Below are positions 43,744 through 54,726 of a stretch of 64,000 nucleotides of DNA, one piece after another. Origin of the DNA: Pseudomonas baetica (GTDB lineage: Bacteria; Pseudomonadota; Gammaproteobacteria; Pseudomonadales; Pseudomonadaceae); NCBI RefSeq assembly GCF_002813455.1, contig NZ_PHHE01000001.1:1240001-1304000 (forward strand), read 5' to 3'. The stretch's first letter is position 1. The number at the start of each line of letters is the position of its first letter. Position numbers and translations under genes: made by a program. The notes below the pieces were generated by a model. It did not search any database, was not told the origin of the DNA, and worked only from the letters and a program-made list of their open reading frames with translations.

Positions 43744-45273
43744 ATGAGCAATAACGCCTCTTTCACGCCGCCCAGCCTGTTGCTCAGCACTATCGGCCTG
43801 TCGCTGGCGACGTTCATGCAAGTGCTCGACACCACCATCGCCAACGTGGCGTTGCCGACGATTTCCGGCAACCTTGGGGTGAGTTCGGAGCAGGGCACCT
43901 GGGTGATCACCTCGTTTGCCGTGAGCAACGCGATTGCGCTGCCGTTGACTGGTTGGTTGAGCCGGCGCTTCGGTGAGGTGAAGCTGTTTCTCTGGGCCAC
44001 GATTTTGTTTGTGCTGGCCTCGTTTCTCTGCGGTATCTCGACCTCGATGCCCGAGCTGATCGGCTTTCGCGTGCTGCAAGGCCTGGTGGCCGGGCCGCTG
44101 TACCCGATGACGCAAACCCTGTTGATCGCCGTGTATCCCCCCGCGAAACGGGGGATGGCTTTGGCGTTGCTGGCCATGGTCACGGTGGTTGCGCCGATTG
44201 CAGGCCCCATTCTCGGAGGCTGGATCACTGACAGTTACAGTTGGCCGTGGATCTTCTTCATCAACGTGCCGATTGGCATCTTTGCGGTGATGGTGTTGCG
44301 TTCACAACTGGCCAAACGTCCGGTGGAAACCAGCCGTCAGCCGATGGACTACGTCGGTCTGATCACGCTGATCATTGGCGTCGGCGCGTTGCAGGTGATC
44401 CTCGACAAGGGCAATGATCTGGACTGGTTCGAATCGAACTTCATCATCATTGGCGCAGCGATTTCGGGGATCGCGCTGGCGGTGTTCGTGATCTGGGAAA
44501 TGACCGATCAGCACCCGGTGGTAAATCTGCGTTTGTTCGCCCACCGCAATTTCCGTATCGGCACACTGGTGCTGGTGTTGGGTTATGCCGGGTTCTTCGG
44601 CATCAACCTGATCCTGCCGCAGTGGCTGCAAACGCAAATGGGCTACACCGCAACCTGGGCGGGTCTGGCCGTGGCGCCAATCGGCATTCTGCCGGTGCTG
44701 CTGTCACCGTTTGTCGGCAAGTACGCGAACAAGTTCGATCTACGTTTGTTGGCGGGGCTGGCATTTCTGGCGATTGGCCTGAGCTGCTTCATGCGCGCCG
44801 GGTTCACCAACGAAGTGGACTTCCAGCACATCGCCCTGGTGCAGCTGTTCATGGGCATTGGCGTGGCGCTGTTCTTCATGCCGACCTTGAGCATTCTGAT
44901 GTCGGACTTGCCGCCGAGCCAGATTGCCGACGGCGCGGGCCTGGCGACTTTCCTGCGGACATTGGGCGGCAGCTTCGCGGCGTCGCTGACCACGTGGATC
45001 TGGATCCGCCGGGCAGACCAGCATCATGCGTACATGAGCGAGAGCATCAGCACCTATGAGCCGGCCACCCGTGAGACGTTGAATCAACTGGGCGGGGCGA
45101 GTCACTCGGCTTATGCGCAGATGGATCAGATCCTGACGAGTCAGGCGTACATGCTCTCCACCGTGGATTACTTCACGTTGCTGGGGTGGGGGTTTATGGG
45201 GTTGATTCTGATTGTGTGGCTGGCGAAGCCGCCGTTTGCTGCCAAGGCCGGGCCGGCGGCCAGCGGTCACTGA
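43744..45273 (+). CDS. emrB: EmrB-like DHA2 major-facilitator drug exporter
   Basis: The 509-residue protein has 14 predicted helices. Motifs include FMQVLDTTIANVALPTISG (DHA2 motif D1), TGWLSRRFGEVK (motif A) and GPILGGWITDSYSWPWIFFI (motif C). It exports hydrophobic drugs or phenolics by proton antiport with the EmrA-like and NodT partners. The MarR gene heading the operon fits inducible efflux. Confidence 0.92.
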   Translation: MSNNASFTPPSLLLSTIGLSLATFMQVLDTTIANVALPTISGNLGVSSEQGTWVITSFAVSNAIALPLTGWLSRRFGEVKLFLWATILFVLASFLCGISTSMPELIGFRVLQGLVAGPLYPMTQTLLIAVYPPAKRGMALALLAMVTVVAPIAGPILGGWITDSYSWPWIFFINVPIGIFAVMVLRSQLAKRPVETSRQPMDYVGLITLIIGVGALQVILDKGNDLDWFESNFIIIGAAISGIALAVFVIWEMTDQHPVVNLRLFAHRNFRIGTLVLVLGYAGFFGINLILPQWLQTQMGYTATWAGLAVAPIGILPVLLSPFVGKYANKFDLRLLAGLAFLAIGLSCFMRAGFTNEVDFQHIALVQLFMGIGVALFFMPTLSILMSDLPPSQIADGAGLATFLRTLGGSFAASLTTWIWIRRADQHHAYMSESISTYEPATRETLNQLGGASHSAYAQMDQILTSQAYMLSTVDYFTLLGWGFMGLILIVWLAKPPFAAKAGPAASGH

Positions 45274-45292
45274 GTAAAACGCGGTCAAAAAA

Positions 45293-45380
45293 GTGGGAGC
45301 GGGCTTGCTCGCGAAAGCGGTGTGTCATTCAGTAGAGATGTCGACTGAACCACCGCATTCGCGAGCAAGCCCGCTCCCAC
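45293..45380. repeat. REPIN between convergent genes
   Basis: Inverted pair of the GGGCTT variant between the emrB-like and lpxH stops. Confidence 0.9.
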
Positions 45381-45400
45381 ATTGGTTTTGTGTTTGAGCT

Positions 45401-46153
45401 TTAGGGAGCGGGGGCGGGCAGGGCTGGCGGCGGGGCGAAGTCGAACGGCGCTAACGCATAGCCGTTCTCATCCACCTGCAACGCCCAACCCTGCCGATCC
45501 CAATCCCCCAGCACAATCCGCTTCGCCGCTTGCTCACCAAGCTGCAACTTGTGAATCGCCGGGCGATGGGTGTGCCCGTGAATCAGGGTTTTCACGCCAA
45601 ACGCCTGCATGATCCGCGGAATCTCCTCCGGCGTGACATCGACAATGTCATTGGCCTTCATCCGCGTCTGCGCCTTGCTCTCGCTGCGCAGTTTGCGCGC
45701 CAGTTTATGGCGGCTGCTGAGCGGCAGATTGCGCAGGATAAACAGCGTGATCGGATTACGCAGATAACGCCGCAGCTTCATATAGCCGACGTCGCGGGTG
45801 CACAGGCTGTCGCCGTGCATCAACAGCACCGGCTCGCCGTAAAACTGCACGACACTCGGGTCCTTCAACAACGTGCAGCCGGCCTGTTTGCAGAAGGCCT
45901 TGCCGAGCAGGAAGTCGCGATTGCCGTGCATCAGAAAAATGGCCGTGCCGCTGTCGCTCAATTCGCGCAGGGCCTGGCAGATGGAACGCTGGAAGGGCGT
46001 CATGGCATCGTCGCCAATCCACGCCTCGAAGAAGTCGCCCAGAATGTACAACGCACTCGCCGAGCGGGCGCGTCCGGCGAGCAAATCCAGAAACGCCCGG
46101 GTAATGTCCGGGCGCTCCTCTTCCAGATGCAAGTCTGAAATCAGCAATATCAC
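45401..46153 (-). CDS. lpxH: UDP-2,3-diacylglucosamine diphosphatase
   Basis: This 250-residue calcineurin-type phosphoesterase has the metal motifs [44 protein letters not shown] and [12 protein letters not shown]. It makes lipid X from UDP-diacylglucosamine in lipid A synthesis. The start overlaps the ppiB stop (ATGA). The C-terminal [11 protein letters not shown] extension is low complexity. Confidence 0.94.
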   Translation of the reverse strand: MILLISDLHLEEERPDITRAFLDLLAGRARSASALYILGDFFEAWIGDDAMTPFQRSICQALRELSDSGTAIFLMHGNRDFLLGKAFCKQAGCTLLKDPSVVQFYGEPVLLMHGDSLCTRDVGYMKLRRYLRNPITLFILRNLPLSSRHKLARKLRSESKAQTRMKANDIVDVTPEEIPRIMQAFGVKTLIHGHTHRPAIHKLQLGEQAAKRIVLGDWDRQGWALQVDENGYALAPFDFAPPPALPAPAP

Positions 46154-46656
46154 GCTTCGATGATCTCGGCTTTCTCGATGATCACGTCGTCTGCTGGTAC
46201 GTCCTGATGGCCGGCCTTGGAAGTGGTCGAAACACCTTTGATCTTGTCGACAACGTCGGTGCCGGCAGTCACTTTACCGAACACGGCGTAGCCCCAGCCC
46301 TGAACGTTCTTGCCGCTGTGGTTGAGGAAGGTGTTGTCGGCAACGTTGATGAAGAACTGCGCAGAAGCCGAATGCGGCTCCATGGTGCGCGCCATGGCAA
46401 CGGTGTATTTGTCGTTGGAAAGACCGTTGTCAGCTTCGTTCTGGATGCTTGGACGCTTGTCTTTCTTTTCTTTCATGCCTGGCTCGAAACCGCCGCCCTG
46501 GATCATGAAGTTACCGATGACGCGGTGGAAAACGGTGTTGGTGTAGTGACCGGCGTTAACGTACTCGATGAAGTTGGCGACGGTGATCGGCGCCTTGTCA
46601 GCGTTCAGTTCGATGACGATGTCGCCATGATTGGTGGTCAATTTAACTTGAGTCAT
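46150..46656 (-). CDS. ppiB: Cyclophilin-type peptidyl-prolyl isomerase
   Basis: The 168-residue protein lacks a signal peptide and so is cytoplasmic. It has the cyclophilin active-site residues in [16 protein letters not shown] (Arg, Phe, Met, Gln) and [11 protein letters not shown]. It catalyses proline cis-trans isomerisation. It is followed by lpxH with a 4-base overlap and is divergent from glnS. Confidence 0.93.
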   Translation of the reverse strand: MTQVKLTTNHGDIVIELNADKAPITVANFIEYVNAGHYTNTVFHRVIGNFMIQGGGFEPGMKEKKDKRPSIQNEADNGLSNDKYTVAMARTMEPHSASAQFFINVADNTFLNHSGKNVQGWGYAVFGKVTAGTDVVDKIKGVSTTSKAGHQDVPADDVIIEKAEIIEA

Positions 46657-46907
46657 GATCGCTACTCTTTATAAGGAATTCGTGGTTATCGGACATTGAG
46701 CCCCAAAACCGGTTCAGCCTGCTTTGGCCAAGGTGCGCAGTTTAGCGTGACAGGCGCGAATTTCGAGGCTGTTTTTCAATTCCTGGTGATTAAATGCGCT
46801 CCTTTATAGGGCCTGCTCTGTCAGCCCCTTGACAGCATCGGCTATGATAGCGGCTTTGTTTTGTCTGGCCCCTCTCTGCGGCCGCGCACATGTAAGTCAA
46901 GGATCCT

Positions 46908-48608
<1,701 letters not shown>

Positions 48609-48629
48609 TTCAGCGTCAAGGAAATTAAC

Positions 48630-50012
48630 GTGCTGACGATCTACAACACGCTCACCAAGAGCAAAGAAGTCTTCAAACCGCTGGATGGCAACAAGGTGCG
48701 TATGTACGTGTGCGGGATGACCGTGTACGACTACTGCCACCTCGGCCACGGCCGCAGCATGGTCGCGTTCGACCTGGTGACCCGCTGGTTGCGGTTCAGC
48801 GGTTACGACCTGACCTACGTGCGCAACATCACCGACATCGACGACAAGATCATCAACCGGGCCAACGAGAACGGCGAGTCGTTCGAAGCGTTGACCGAGC
48901 GCATGATCGCCGCGATGCACGAAGACGAAGCGCGCCTGAACATCAAGAAGCCGGACATGGAGCCGCGCGCCACGGATCACATTCCGGGCATGCACGCGAT
49001 GATCCAGACCCTGATCGACAAGGGCTACGCCTACGCCCCGGGCAATGGCGACGTGTACTACCGCGTCGGCAAGTTCATGGGCTACGGCAAGCTGTCGCGC
49101 AAGAAGATCGAAGACCTGCGCATTGGTGCGCGGATCGAGGTCGACGAAGCGAAGGAAGATCCGCTGGACTTCGTGCTGTGGAAAGGCGTCAAGCCAGGCG
49201 AGCCGAGCTGGGAATCGCCGTGGGGCGCCGGGCGTCCGGGCTGGCACATCGAGTGCTCGGTGATGTCGACCTGCTGCCTGGGTGAGACGTTCGACATTCA
49301 TGGCGGCGGCAGCGATCTGGAATTCCCGCACCACGAAAACGAAATCGCCCAGAGCGAAGCGGCCACCGGCAAGACCTACGCCAACGCGTGGATGCATTGC
49401 GGCATGATCCGCATCAATGGCGAGAAGATGTCCAAGTCCTTGAACAACTTCTTCACCATTCGCGACGTGCTCGACAAGTACCACCCGGAAGTCGTGCGTT
49501 ACCTGCTGGTGTCGAGCCACTACCGCAGTGCGATCAACTACTCGGAAGACAACCTCAAGGACGCCAAAGGCGCACTCGAGCGTTTCTACCACGCGTTGAA
49601 AGGCCTGCCGAACGTGGCGCCGGCCGGCGGCGAAGCCTTCGTCGAGCGTTTCACCACGGTGATGAACGACGACTTCGGTACGCCGGAAGCCTGTGCGGTG
49701 CTGTTCGAGATGGTTCGCGAGATCAACCGTCTGCGTGAGAGCGATCTCAATGCAGCGGCCGGTCTGGCTGCACGTCTGAAAGAGCTGGCCAGCGTGCTGG
49801 GTGTGTTGCAATTGGAAGCCGATGACTTCTTGCAGGCGGGCGCTGAAGGGCGTGTCGATGCGGCTGAAGTGGATGCGCTGATTGCGGCGCGTCTGGCGGC
49901 ACGGGCCGGTAAGGACTGGGCTGAGTCCGACCGTATTCGTGACCAGCTCACCGCGATGGGTGTTGTGTTGGAAGATGGCAAGGGCGGCACGACCTGGCGT
50001 CTGGCTGACTGA
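48630..50012 (+). CDS. cysS: Cysteinyl-tRNA synthetase
   Basis: The 460-residue class I synthetase has [16 protein letters not shown] (zinc Cys and HIGH-type motif), [10 protein letters not shown] (zinc ligand), [11 protein letters not shown] and KMSKSLNNF. The start is GTG at 48630, after AAGGAA. It is co-transcribed with glnS and ends at a strong terminator. Confidence 0.96.
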   Translation: MLTIYNTLTKSKEVFKPLDGNKVRMYVCGMTVYDYCHLGHGRSMVAFDLVTRWLRFSGYDLTYVRNITDIDDKIINRANENGESFEALTERMIAAMHEDEARLNIKKPDMEPRATDHIPGMHAMIQTLIDKGYAYAPGNGDVYYRVGKFMGYGKLSRKKIEDLRIGARIEVDEAKEDPLDFVLWKGVKPGEPSWESPWGAGRPGWHIECSVMSTCCLGETFDIHGGGSDLEFPHHENEIAQSEAATGKTYANAWMHCGMIRINGEKMSKSLNNFFTIRDVLDKYHPEVVRYLLVSSHYRSAINYSEDNLKDAKGALERFYHALKGLPNVAPAGGEAFVERFTTVMNDDFGTPEACAVLFEMVREINRLRESDLNAAAGLAARLKELASVLGVLQLEADDFLQAGAEGRVDAAEVDALIAARLAARAGKDWAESDRIRDQLTAMGVVLEDGKGGTTWRLAD

Positions 50013-50032
50013 TCGCCTTACCGGTTACAGAC

Positions 50033-50062
50033 AAAACCCGCCTTGTGCGGGTTTTTGTTTTT
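50033..50062 (+). terminator. Rho-independent terminator after cysS
   Basis: AACCCGC / GCGGGTT stem with a CTTGT loop, followed by TTTGTTTTTT. Confidence 0.9.
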
Positions 50063-50105
50063 TAGAATCAAAAGATCGCAGCCTTCGACCTGTCACGAAG
50101 AAGAG

Positions 50106-50284
50106 CCCCTCACCCTAACCCTCTCCCGGAGGGAGAGGGGACTGATTGGGGGATGTTTAAAAGATGCGCCGACTTGAACGTGCTGCTTTGAATCCATAAT
50201 CGACTGGTTTTTTCAGGTCGATGGATGACTCGAGACACCTCGGTCGGCTCCCTCTCCCTTCGGGAGAGGGCTGGGGTGAGGGGG
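50106..50284. repeat. Long inverted repeat pair, MITE-like
   Basis: Two near-identical arms of about 36 bases, each with an internal palindrome CCCTCTCCC..GGGAGAGGG, stand in inverted order about 100 bases apart (left from 50106, right ending 50284). This is a different family from the REPINs and fills most of the 373-base gap before the MFS gene. Nothing else is seen there. Confidence 0.7.
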
Positions 50285-50385
50285 TTGCTTTTGCGCTACG
50301 CGTAGGTCTTGATGTCTGACTCCGCCAACATGGGCGGCAGCGCGTTCAGCAGGATGCAGCTCAGCGACGAATAAATGGAGGAACC

Positions 50386-51129
50386 ATGGCCAATCACTAT
50401 CGCGAACTGTTCACGACACCCGGTGCCACCGGGCTAGTGCTCGCGAGCTCCATTGCCCGATTGCCACAGGCAATGATCGGCATTGGCATCATCACCATGC
50501 TGGTCCAGCAAACAGGCGTGTACTGGCTGGCCGGCGCCGTCGCCGGCACGTTTACCCTGGCCAATGCGCTGCTCGGCCCGCGCATCTCGAAACGGGTTGA
50601 TCAGCATGGCCAGAGTCGCGTGCTGCCCATCGTCACCGCCTTCAGCATCGTCATGCTGCTGGCGCTGATCTTCGCTGTTTACATGAGGGCTCCTGCCGCA
50701 TTGTTCTTCGTGCTTGCCGCGCTGGCGGGAACGATGCCGAGCATGCCGTCGATGATCAGGGCTCGCTGGTCGCAGCTGTTTCGTGGCAAACCGCAGCTGC
50801 ACACAGCGTTCTCTCTGGATACGGTGCTGACCGAACTGGCTTACATCATCGGTCCGCCGCTGGCGATCGGTTTGAGTGTGAGCTTTTTCGCCGAAGCCGG
50901 GCCGCTTGTCGCGGTGGCGCTGTTGGCCATCGGGGTGACGGCGTTTCTCCTGCAGCGCCAGACCGAACCGAAAGTAGTCTTGGGCCACAAGAGCCACACC
51001 GGTTCCACTTTACTGATTCCCGGCGTTCGCACCATCGTGCTGGCGTTGTTGGCGATGGGGGTCATTGGCGGAGCAATCGATGTCGCCGTTGTGGCGTTCG
51101 CCAATGCCCAAGGCTGGCCAGCGTCGGGG
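50386..51129 (+). pseudogene. MFS transporter truncated by an IS256-family insertion
   Basis: About 248 residues remain of a usual 400 or so, containing eight hydrophobic helices and IRARWSQLFRGKPQLHTAFS in the central loop. The frame runs on into the IS as VSEILCSGIT and stops at 51162. The rest of the gene is not found beyond the IS. GGAGGAAC is a good ribosome site. The transported compound cannot be judged. Confidence 0.88.
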
Positions 51130-52481
51130 GTGTCAGAAATTTTGTGTTCGGGCATAACATGAGTAAGAGGTGCATGTATGCCAACCAAAAAGAAACCCCT
51201 GCGTGACCTACCAAAAATCCCCAAGGAGCTGCTCGAAGAGTTCGGTGAGGGGCTGATTACCGCAGAGGCTATTGAAGACGCTTCTGCGGCCTTCAAGAAG
51301 GCCTTGATTGAGCGAGCATTGAGTGCCGAGCTCGGTCACCACCTGGGGTATCCGCCGGGCGCGCAGCGCCCAGAGGATGAAACCAACCAGCGCAATGGCA
51401 AAACGGGCAAGACGATTTTGACGGGGGATGGCCCGCTGCGGCTGGAGATTCCCCGTGATCGGGATGGCAGTTTTGCCCCCATTCTGATCCCCAAGCATGA
51501 GCGGCGTTACACCGGTTTTGATGACAAGATCATCGCCATGTATGCCCGAGGCATGACCGTTCGAGAAATCCGCGCTTTCCTCTCTGAGCAATACGGGACG
51601 GACGTTTCCCATGACTTCATCAGCTCAGTCACGCACGAGGTGATGGAGGAAATTGGTGCGTGGCAACAGCGACCGCTTGAGCCGATGTACCCAGTCATTT
51701 TCTTCGATGCGCTGCGGGTCAAGATCCGAGAAGAAGGCCTTGTCCGCAACAAGGCGATTTACTTGGCGCTGGGTGTTTTACCCGATGGAACGCGCGATAT
51801 TCTTGGTATCTGGATCGAAAACACCGAGGGTGCGAAGTTCTGGATGAAGGTCTTCAACGACCTCAAGACCCGCGGCGTAGAGGACGTGCTGATCGCCGTG
51901 ACTGACGGTCTCAAAGGCATGCCAGAGGCGCTAAGCGCAGTATTTCCGGCAACAACGCTGCAAACATGCATCGTCCACTTGATCCGCAACAGCCTCGATT
52001 ACGCGGCGTGGGACAAGCGCCGTGAGCTGGCCAAGGCGCTAAAACCGATCTATCAAGCCATCAACGCAGAAGCGGCTGAGGAAGCACTGGATGCCTTTGA
52101 AAATGGCCCTTGGGGTAAGCAATACCCAACGGTGGTGGCGGCCTGGAGACGAGCCTGGGATCGAGTGATTCCATTTTTTGTCTTCCCGCCTGCCATTCGA
52201 AAAGTGATCTATACGACCAACGCTATCGAAAGCATCAACGCTCAGCTACGCAAGATCATCAAGACCCGGGGCCACTTCCCGACGGATGACGCAGCGACCA
52301 AGCTGATCTGGCTTGGGCTGCGTAACATCACGGCAAACTGGGGCTCGGCGGCTCATGACTGGAAGAGTGCGATGAACCAATTTGCGATTCTGTACGGAGA
52401 TCGATTTATCAGGCCGACCTGGTAAAACCCGGCCTGCCTGACGGCAGGCCATTACCGGCCCGCACACAAAAAATCTGACAC
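51130..52481 (+). mobile_element. IS256-family insertion sequence
   Basis: The element is 1352 bp. The left end (51130-51153) begins GTGTCAGA and the right end (52458-52481) is its inverse; 21 of 24 bases match. It holds one transposase gene. The adjoining bases, CGTCGGGG on the left and TCTCCGAT on the right, do not match, so no 8-9 bp target duplication is visible. Confidence 0.92.
51178..52425 (+). CDS. IS256-family (mutator type) transposase
   Basis: The 415-residue DDE enzyme has catalytic Asp in VIFFDALRVKIREEG and VTDGLKGMPEAL and Glu in TTNAIESINAQLRK, plus the family signature TLQTCIVHLIRNSLDYA. It appears full length and intact, so the element may still be mobile. AGAGGTG precedes the ATG. 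Confidence 0.95.
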   Translation: MPTKKKPLRDLPKIPKELLEEFGEGLITAEAIEDASAAFKKALIERALSAELGHHLGYPPGAQRPEDETNQRNGKTGKTILTGDGPLRLEIPRDRDGSFAPILIPKHERRYTGFDDKIIAMYARGMTVREIRAFLSEQYGTDVSHDFISSVTHEVMEEIGAWQQRPLEPMYPVIFFDALRVKIREEGLVRNKAIYLALGVLPDGTRDILGIWIENTEGAKFWMKVFNDLKTRGVEDVLIAVTDGLKGMPEALSAVFPATTLQTCIVHLIRNSLDYAAWDKRRELAKALKPIYQAINAEAAEEALDAFENGPWGKQYPTVVAAWRRAWDRVIPFFVFPPAIRKVIYTTNAIESINAQLRKIIKTRGHFPTDDAATKLIWLGLRNITANWGSAAHDWKSAMNQFAILYGDRFIRPTW

Positions 52482-52505
52482 TCTCCGATCTTTTGATCTT
52501 CGCTG

Positions 52506-54344
52506 TTAACCGCCCATCTGCCGCAACCGCTTATAAAGCGTATTGCGACTAACCCCCAACCGCCGCGCCAAGTGCGAAATATTCCCCCCGGCCGCCTTCA
52601 ACTCCCGGTTCAAGGCTTCAACATCATTCAGATCCAGCCCCAGCGGCTGCACGCTCTCCACCGGCTCCATCTCCAGATCGACAAAAAAATCATCCGGCAA
52701 ATGCTCCGGCCGCACCGGTTGCTCCTCAGCCATCGCCAGCGCCACCTGCATCACGCTGCTGACCTGACGCAAATTCCCCGGCCATGGATGCTTATCGAAC
52801 AGTTCCAACACTTCGCGACTCAACCCCGCCCACTGCGTCGGTTCACGATGCTGCTCCCACAGCCGTTTGAACAGCGCCTCTTTGTCACTGCGCTCTCTCA
52901 AGGGCGGCAACTCCAGGGTCAAGCCACCGATGCGGTAATACAAATCCTCGCGAAACCGCCCCAATTGCACCTGCTCCCGTAGCGAGCGGTTGGTCGCCGA
53001 GATGATCCGCAGATCCACCGGGAACAGCTCACTGCTGCCCACCGGCTGCACACAACGCTCCTGCAAAACCCGCAACAGCCGCGCTTGGGTCGGCAGCGGC
53101 ATGTCACCGATTTCATCGAGCAACAGCGTGCCTTTGTCGGCTTTGCGAATCAGGCCGATGCTGCCTTTCTGGTTAGCACCGGTAAACGCGCCTTTCTCGT
53201 AGCCGAACAGCTCGGATTCCACCAATTCGGCGGGGATCGCCGCACAGTTGACGGCAATGAACGCTTGTTTGCTGCGCGAACTGGCCTGATGCAGGGCTTT
53301 GACGAAGACTTCCTTGCCGACCCCGGTTTCACCATGGATCAGCAGCGGAATGTCTTTTTCCAACAGGCGCTCAGCCTGGCGCACCGCTTTTTCCACACGG
53401 CTGTCGCCAAAGTGCAGGGTGTTCAGACTGATCCCTGTTGAAACGGCGGGTTTAGGCTCAGCAGTAAACACTCGCGCCTGAATCGACGCCTGTTTCGGCC
53501 GCTTCAGCAAACACTGAAAACGGTTACGCCCGGAGGTCTGCAAGGCGAACGGCAAACCTTCAGGCTGATTGATCAACTCCAGCAACGACACCTTGAACAG
53601 GCTCTCAACGCTGACCCGCGACAAGCGCACGCCCAACAGATTGTCTGCGCGGCGATTGGCCGACAGCACCTGGCCACTCTCATCGAAAATCAGCAACCCG
53701 GCCCATTGGCTGTCGAGGTTGTTCAACCCGGTGTTGAAGGTCAGTTGAAAGTGCTGGCCATGAAACAGGTTGAGGATCAGCCGGTTCTCCACGGTCTGGC
53801 TCATCATCTTGACCATGCCCAAGGTGTGCGAGGGCGGTAGATAGCTGTCGCTGGACACGTCGAGCACGGCGATGACCTTGCGCTCGGCATCGAAAATCGG
53901 CGCGGCGGAACCGGTCATGAAGCGGTTGGCCTTGAGGAAATGCTCATCGTGTTCAATGTGTACCGCCTGCTCACAGGCCAGCGCGGTGCCGATGGCATTG
54001 GTGCCACTGCAGCGTTCCATCCAGCTTGCACCCGCCTGAAACCCCCGGGCCAGACTGGGTTCGATAAAACGCTGCGTGCCCCACGACGTCAGCACCTGGC
54101 CCTGATGGTCGGCGAGCATGATCAGGCAGTTGGAATTACTGAGGATGTTCTCGTAATACGGCAGCACTTCCTGGTGGGTGGTCTGCACCAGCGAGTGCTG
54201 ACTGTCGAGCAATTGCGCAATGCCGGCGGCGGGCAGTTGATCGAAGGCCGGGGCGCTTTGATGGTCGAGACCAAACGCGCGGCAGCGTTGCCAGGAACTC
54301 TGGATGATCGCGTCGTGGGACAGCGGCGGGGCAGGTGCGGCCAT
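52506..54344 (-). CDS. AcoR-like sigma-54-dependent activator
   Basis: The 612-residue protein has a GAF-type sensor region (about residues 60-210; SWMERCSGTNAIGTAL), a PAS-like stretch, an AAA+ domain with Walker A HGETGVGKE, the sigma-54 contact loop FGYEKGAFTGA, Walker B LLLDEIGDMPL, and a C-terminal Fis-type helix-turn-helix (NISHLARRLGVSRNTLYKRL). AcoR-type proteins respond to alcohols, acetoin or glycols. It is divergent from the ABC importer, and the sigma-54 promoter and TGTTCA repeats between them make that operon its target. Confidence 0.9.
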   Translation of the reverse strand: MAAPAPPLSHDAIIQSSWQRCRAFGLDHQSAPAFDQLPAAGIAQLLDSQHSLVQTTHQEVLPYYENILSNSNCLIMLADHQGQVLTSWGTQRFIEPSLARGFQAGASWMERCSGTNAIGTALACEQAVHIEHDEHFLKANRFMTGSAAPIFDAERKVIAVLDVSSDSYLPPSHTLGMVKMMSQTVENRLILNLFHGQHFQLTFNTGLNNLDSQWAGLLIFDESGQVLSANRRADNLLGVRLSRVSVESLFKVSLLELINQPEGLPFALQTSGRNRFQCLLKRPKQASIQARVFTAEPKPAVSTGISLNTLHFGDSRVEKAVRQAERLLEKDIPLLIHGETGVGKEVFVKALHQASSRSKQAFIAVNCAAIPAELVESELFGYEKGAFTGANQKGSIGLIRKADKGTLLLDEIGDMPLPTQARLLRVLQERCVQPVGSSELFPVDLRIISATNRSLREQVQLGRFREDLYYRIGGLTLELPPLRERSDKEALFKRLWEQHREPTQWAGLSREVLELFDKHPWPGNLRQVSSVMQVALAMAEEQPVRPEHLPDDFFVDLEMEPVESVQPLGLDLNDVEALNRELKAAGGNISHLARRLGVSRNTLYKRLRQMGG

Positions 54345-54418
54345 GGCGGTCAGCCTCTGATGCGGCGATTTTTATTGTTGTTATGAACCCATCTCTTGAA
54401 CACAACACAGATCCCCAT

Positions 54419-54505
54419 GTGGGAGCGAGCCTGCTCGCGAAAGCGGTCTATCAGACACAATTGCATCGACTGACACACCGCTTTCGCGAGCAGGCTCGCT
54501 CCCAC
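54419..54505. repeat. REPIN
   Basis: Inverted pair of the GAGCCT variant, upstream of the activator gene and the TGTTCA repeats. Confidence 0.9.
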
Positions 54506-54554
54506 AGGGATCTGTATCGTCTTCAGGATCGGGCAAAAAGCGTTCATAGAGTGT

Positions 54555-54602
54555 TGTTCACTATTGTTCATTGTCAATCGCCCAACTGTTCAAATGTGTT
54601 CA
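54555..54602 (+). promoter_or_regulatory. Phased TGTTCA repeats, candidate activator sites
   Basis: TGTTCA occurs four times, at 54555, 54565, 54587 and 54597: two pairs with a 10-base period, 32 bases apart. The last copy also heads an inverted repeat GTTCAGCTCTGAAC. They lie about 65-110 bases upstream of the -24 element, a standard place for a sigma-54 activator. Confidence 0.7.
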
Positions 54603-54666
54603 GCTCTGAACGCCGTTTCCCTACTGTTTCAACGATTTTCACGACAAATCAACCACTTGCCATTTC

Positions 54667-54682
54667 TGGCACGAATGTCGCT
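54667..54682 (+). promoter_or_regulatory. Sigma-54 promoter of the ABC importer operon
   Basis: TGGCACGAATGTCGCT has GG and GC exactly 10 bases apart, with the consensus TGGCACG arm and one mismatch in TTGC. It is 44 bases before the first gene of the operon. Confidence 0.85.
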
Positions 54683-54726
54683 CCCGTGCACAGGTCGCTT
54701 GACTCCAATAATAAAAAGGCCGAGCC

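Noticed and set aside
51122..52490. Target-site duplication around the IS256-family element
   Set aside because: The 8-9 bases on the left (CGTCGGGG) and right (TCTCCGAT) do not match.
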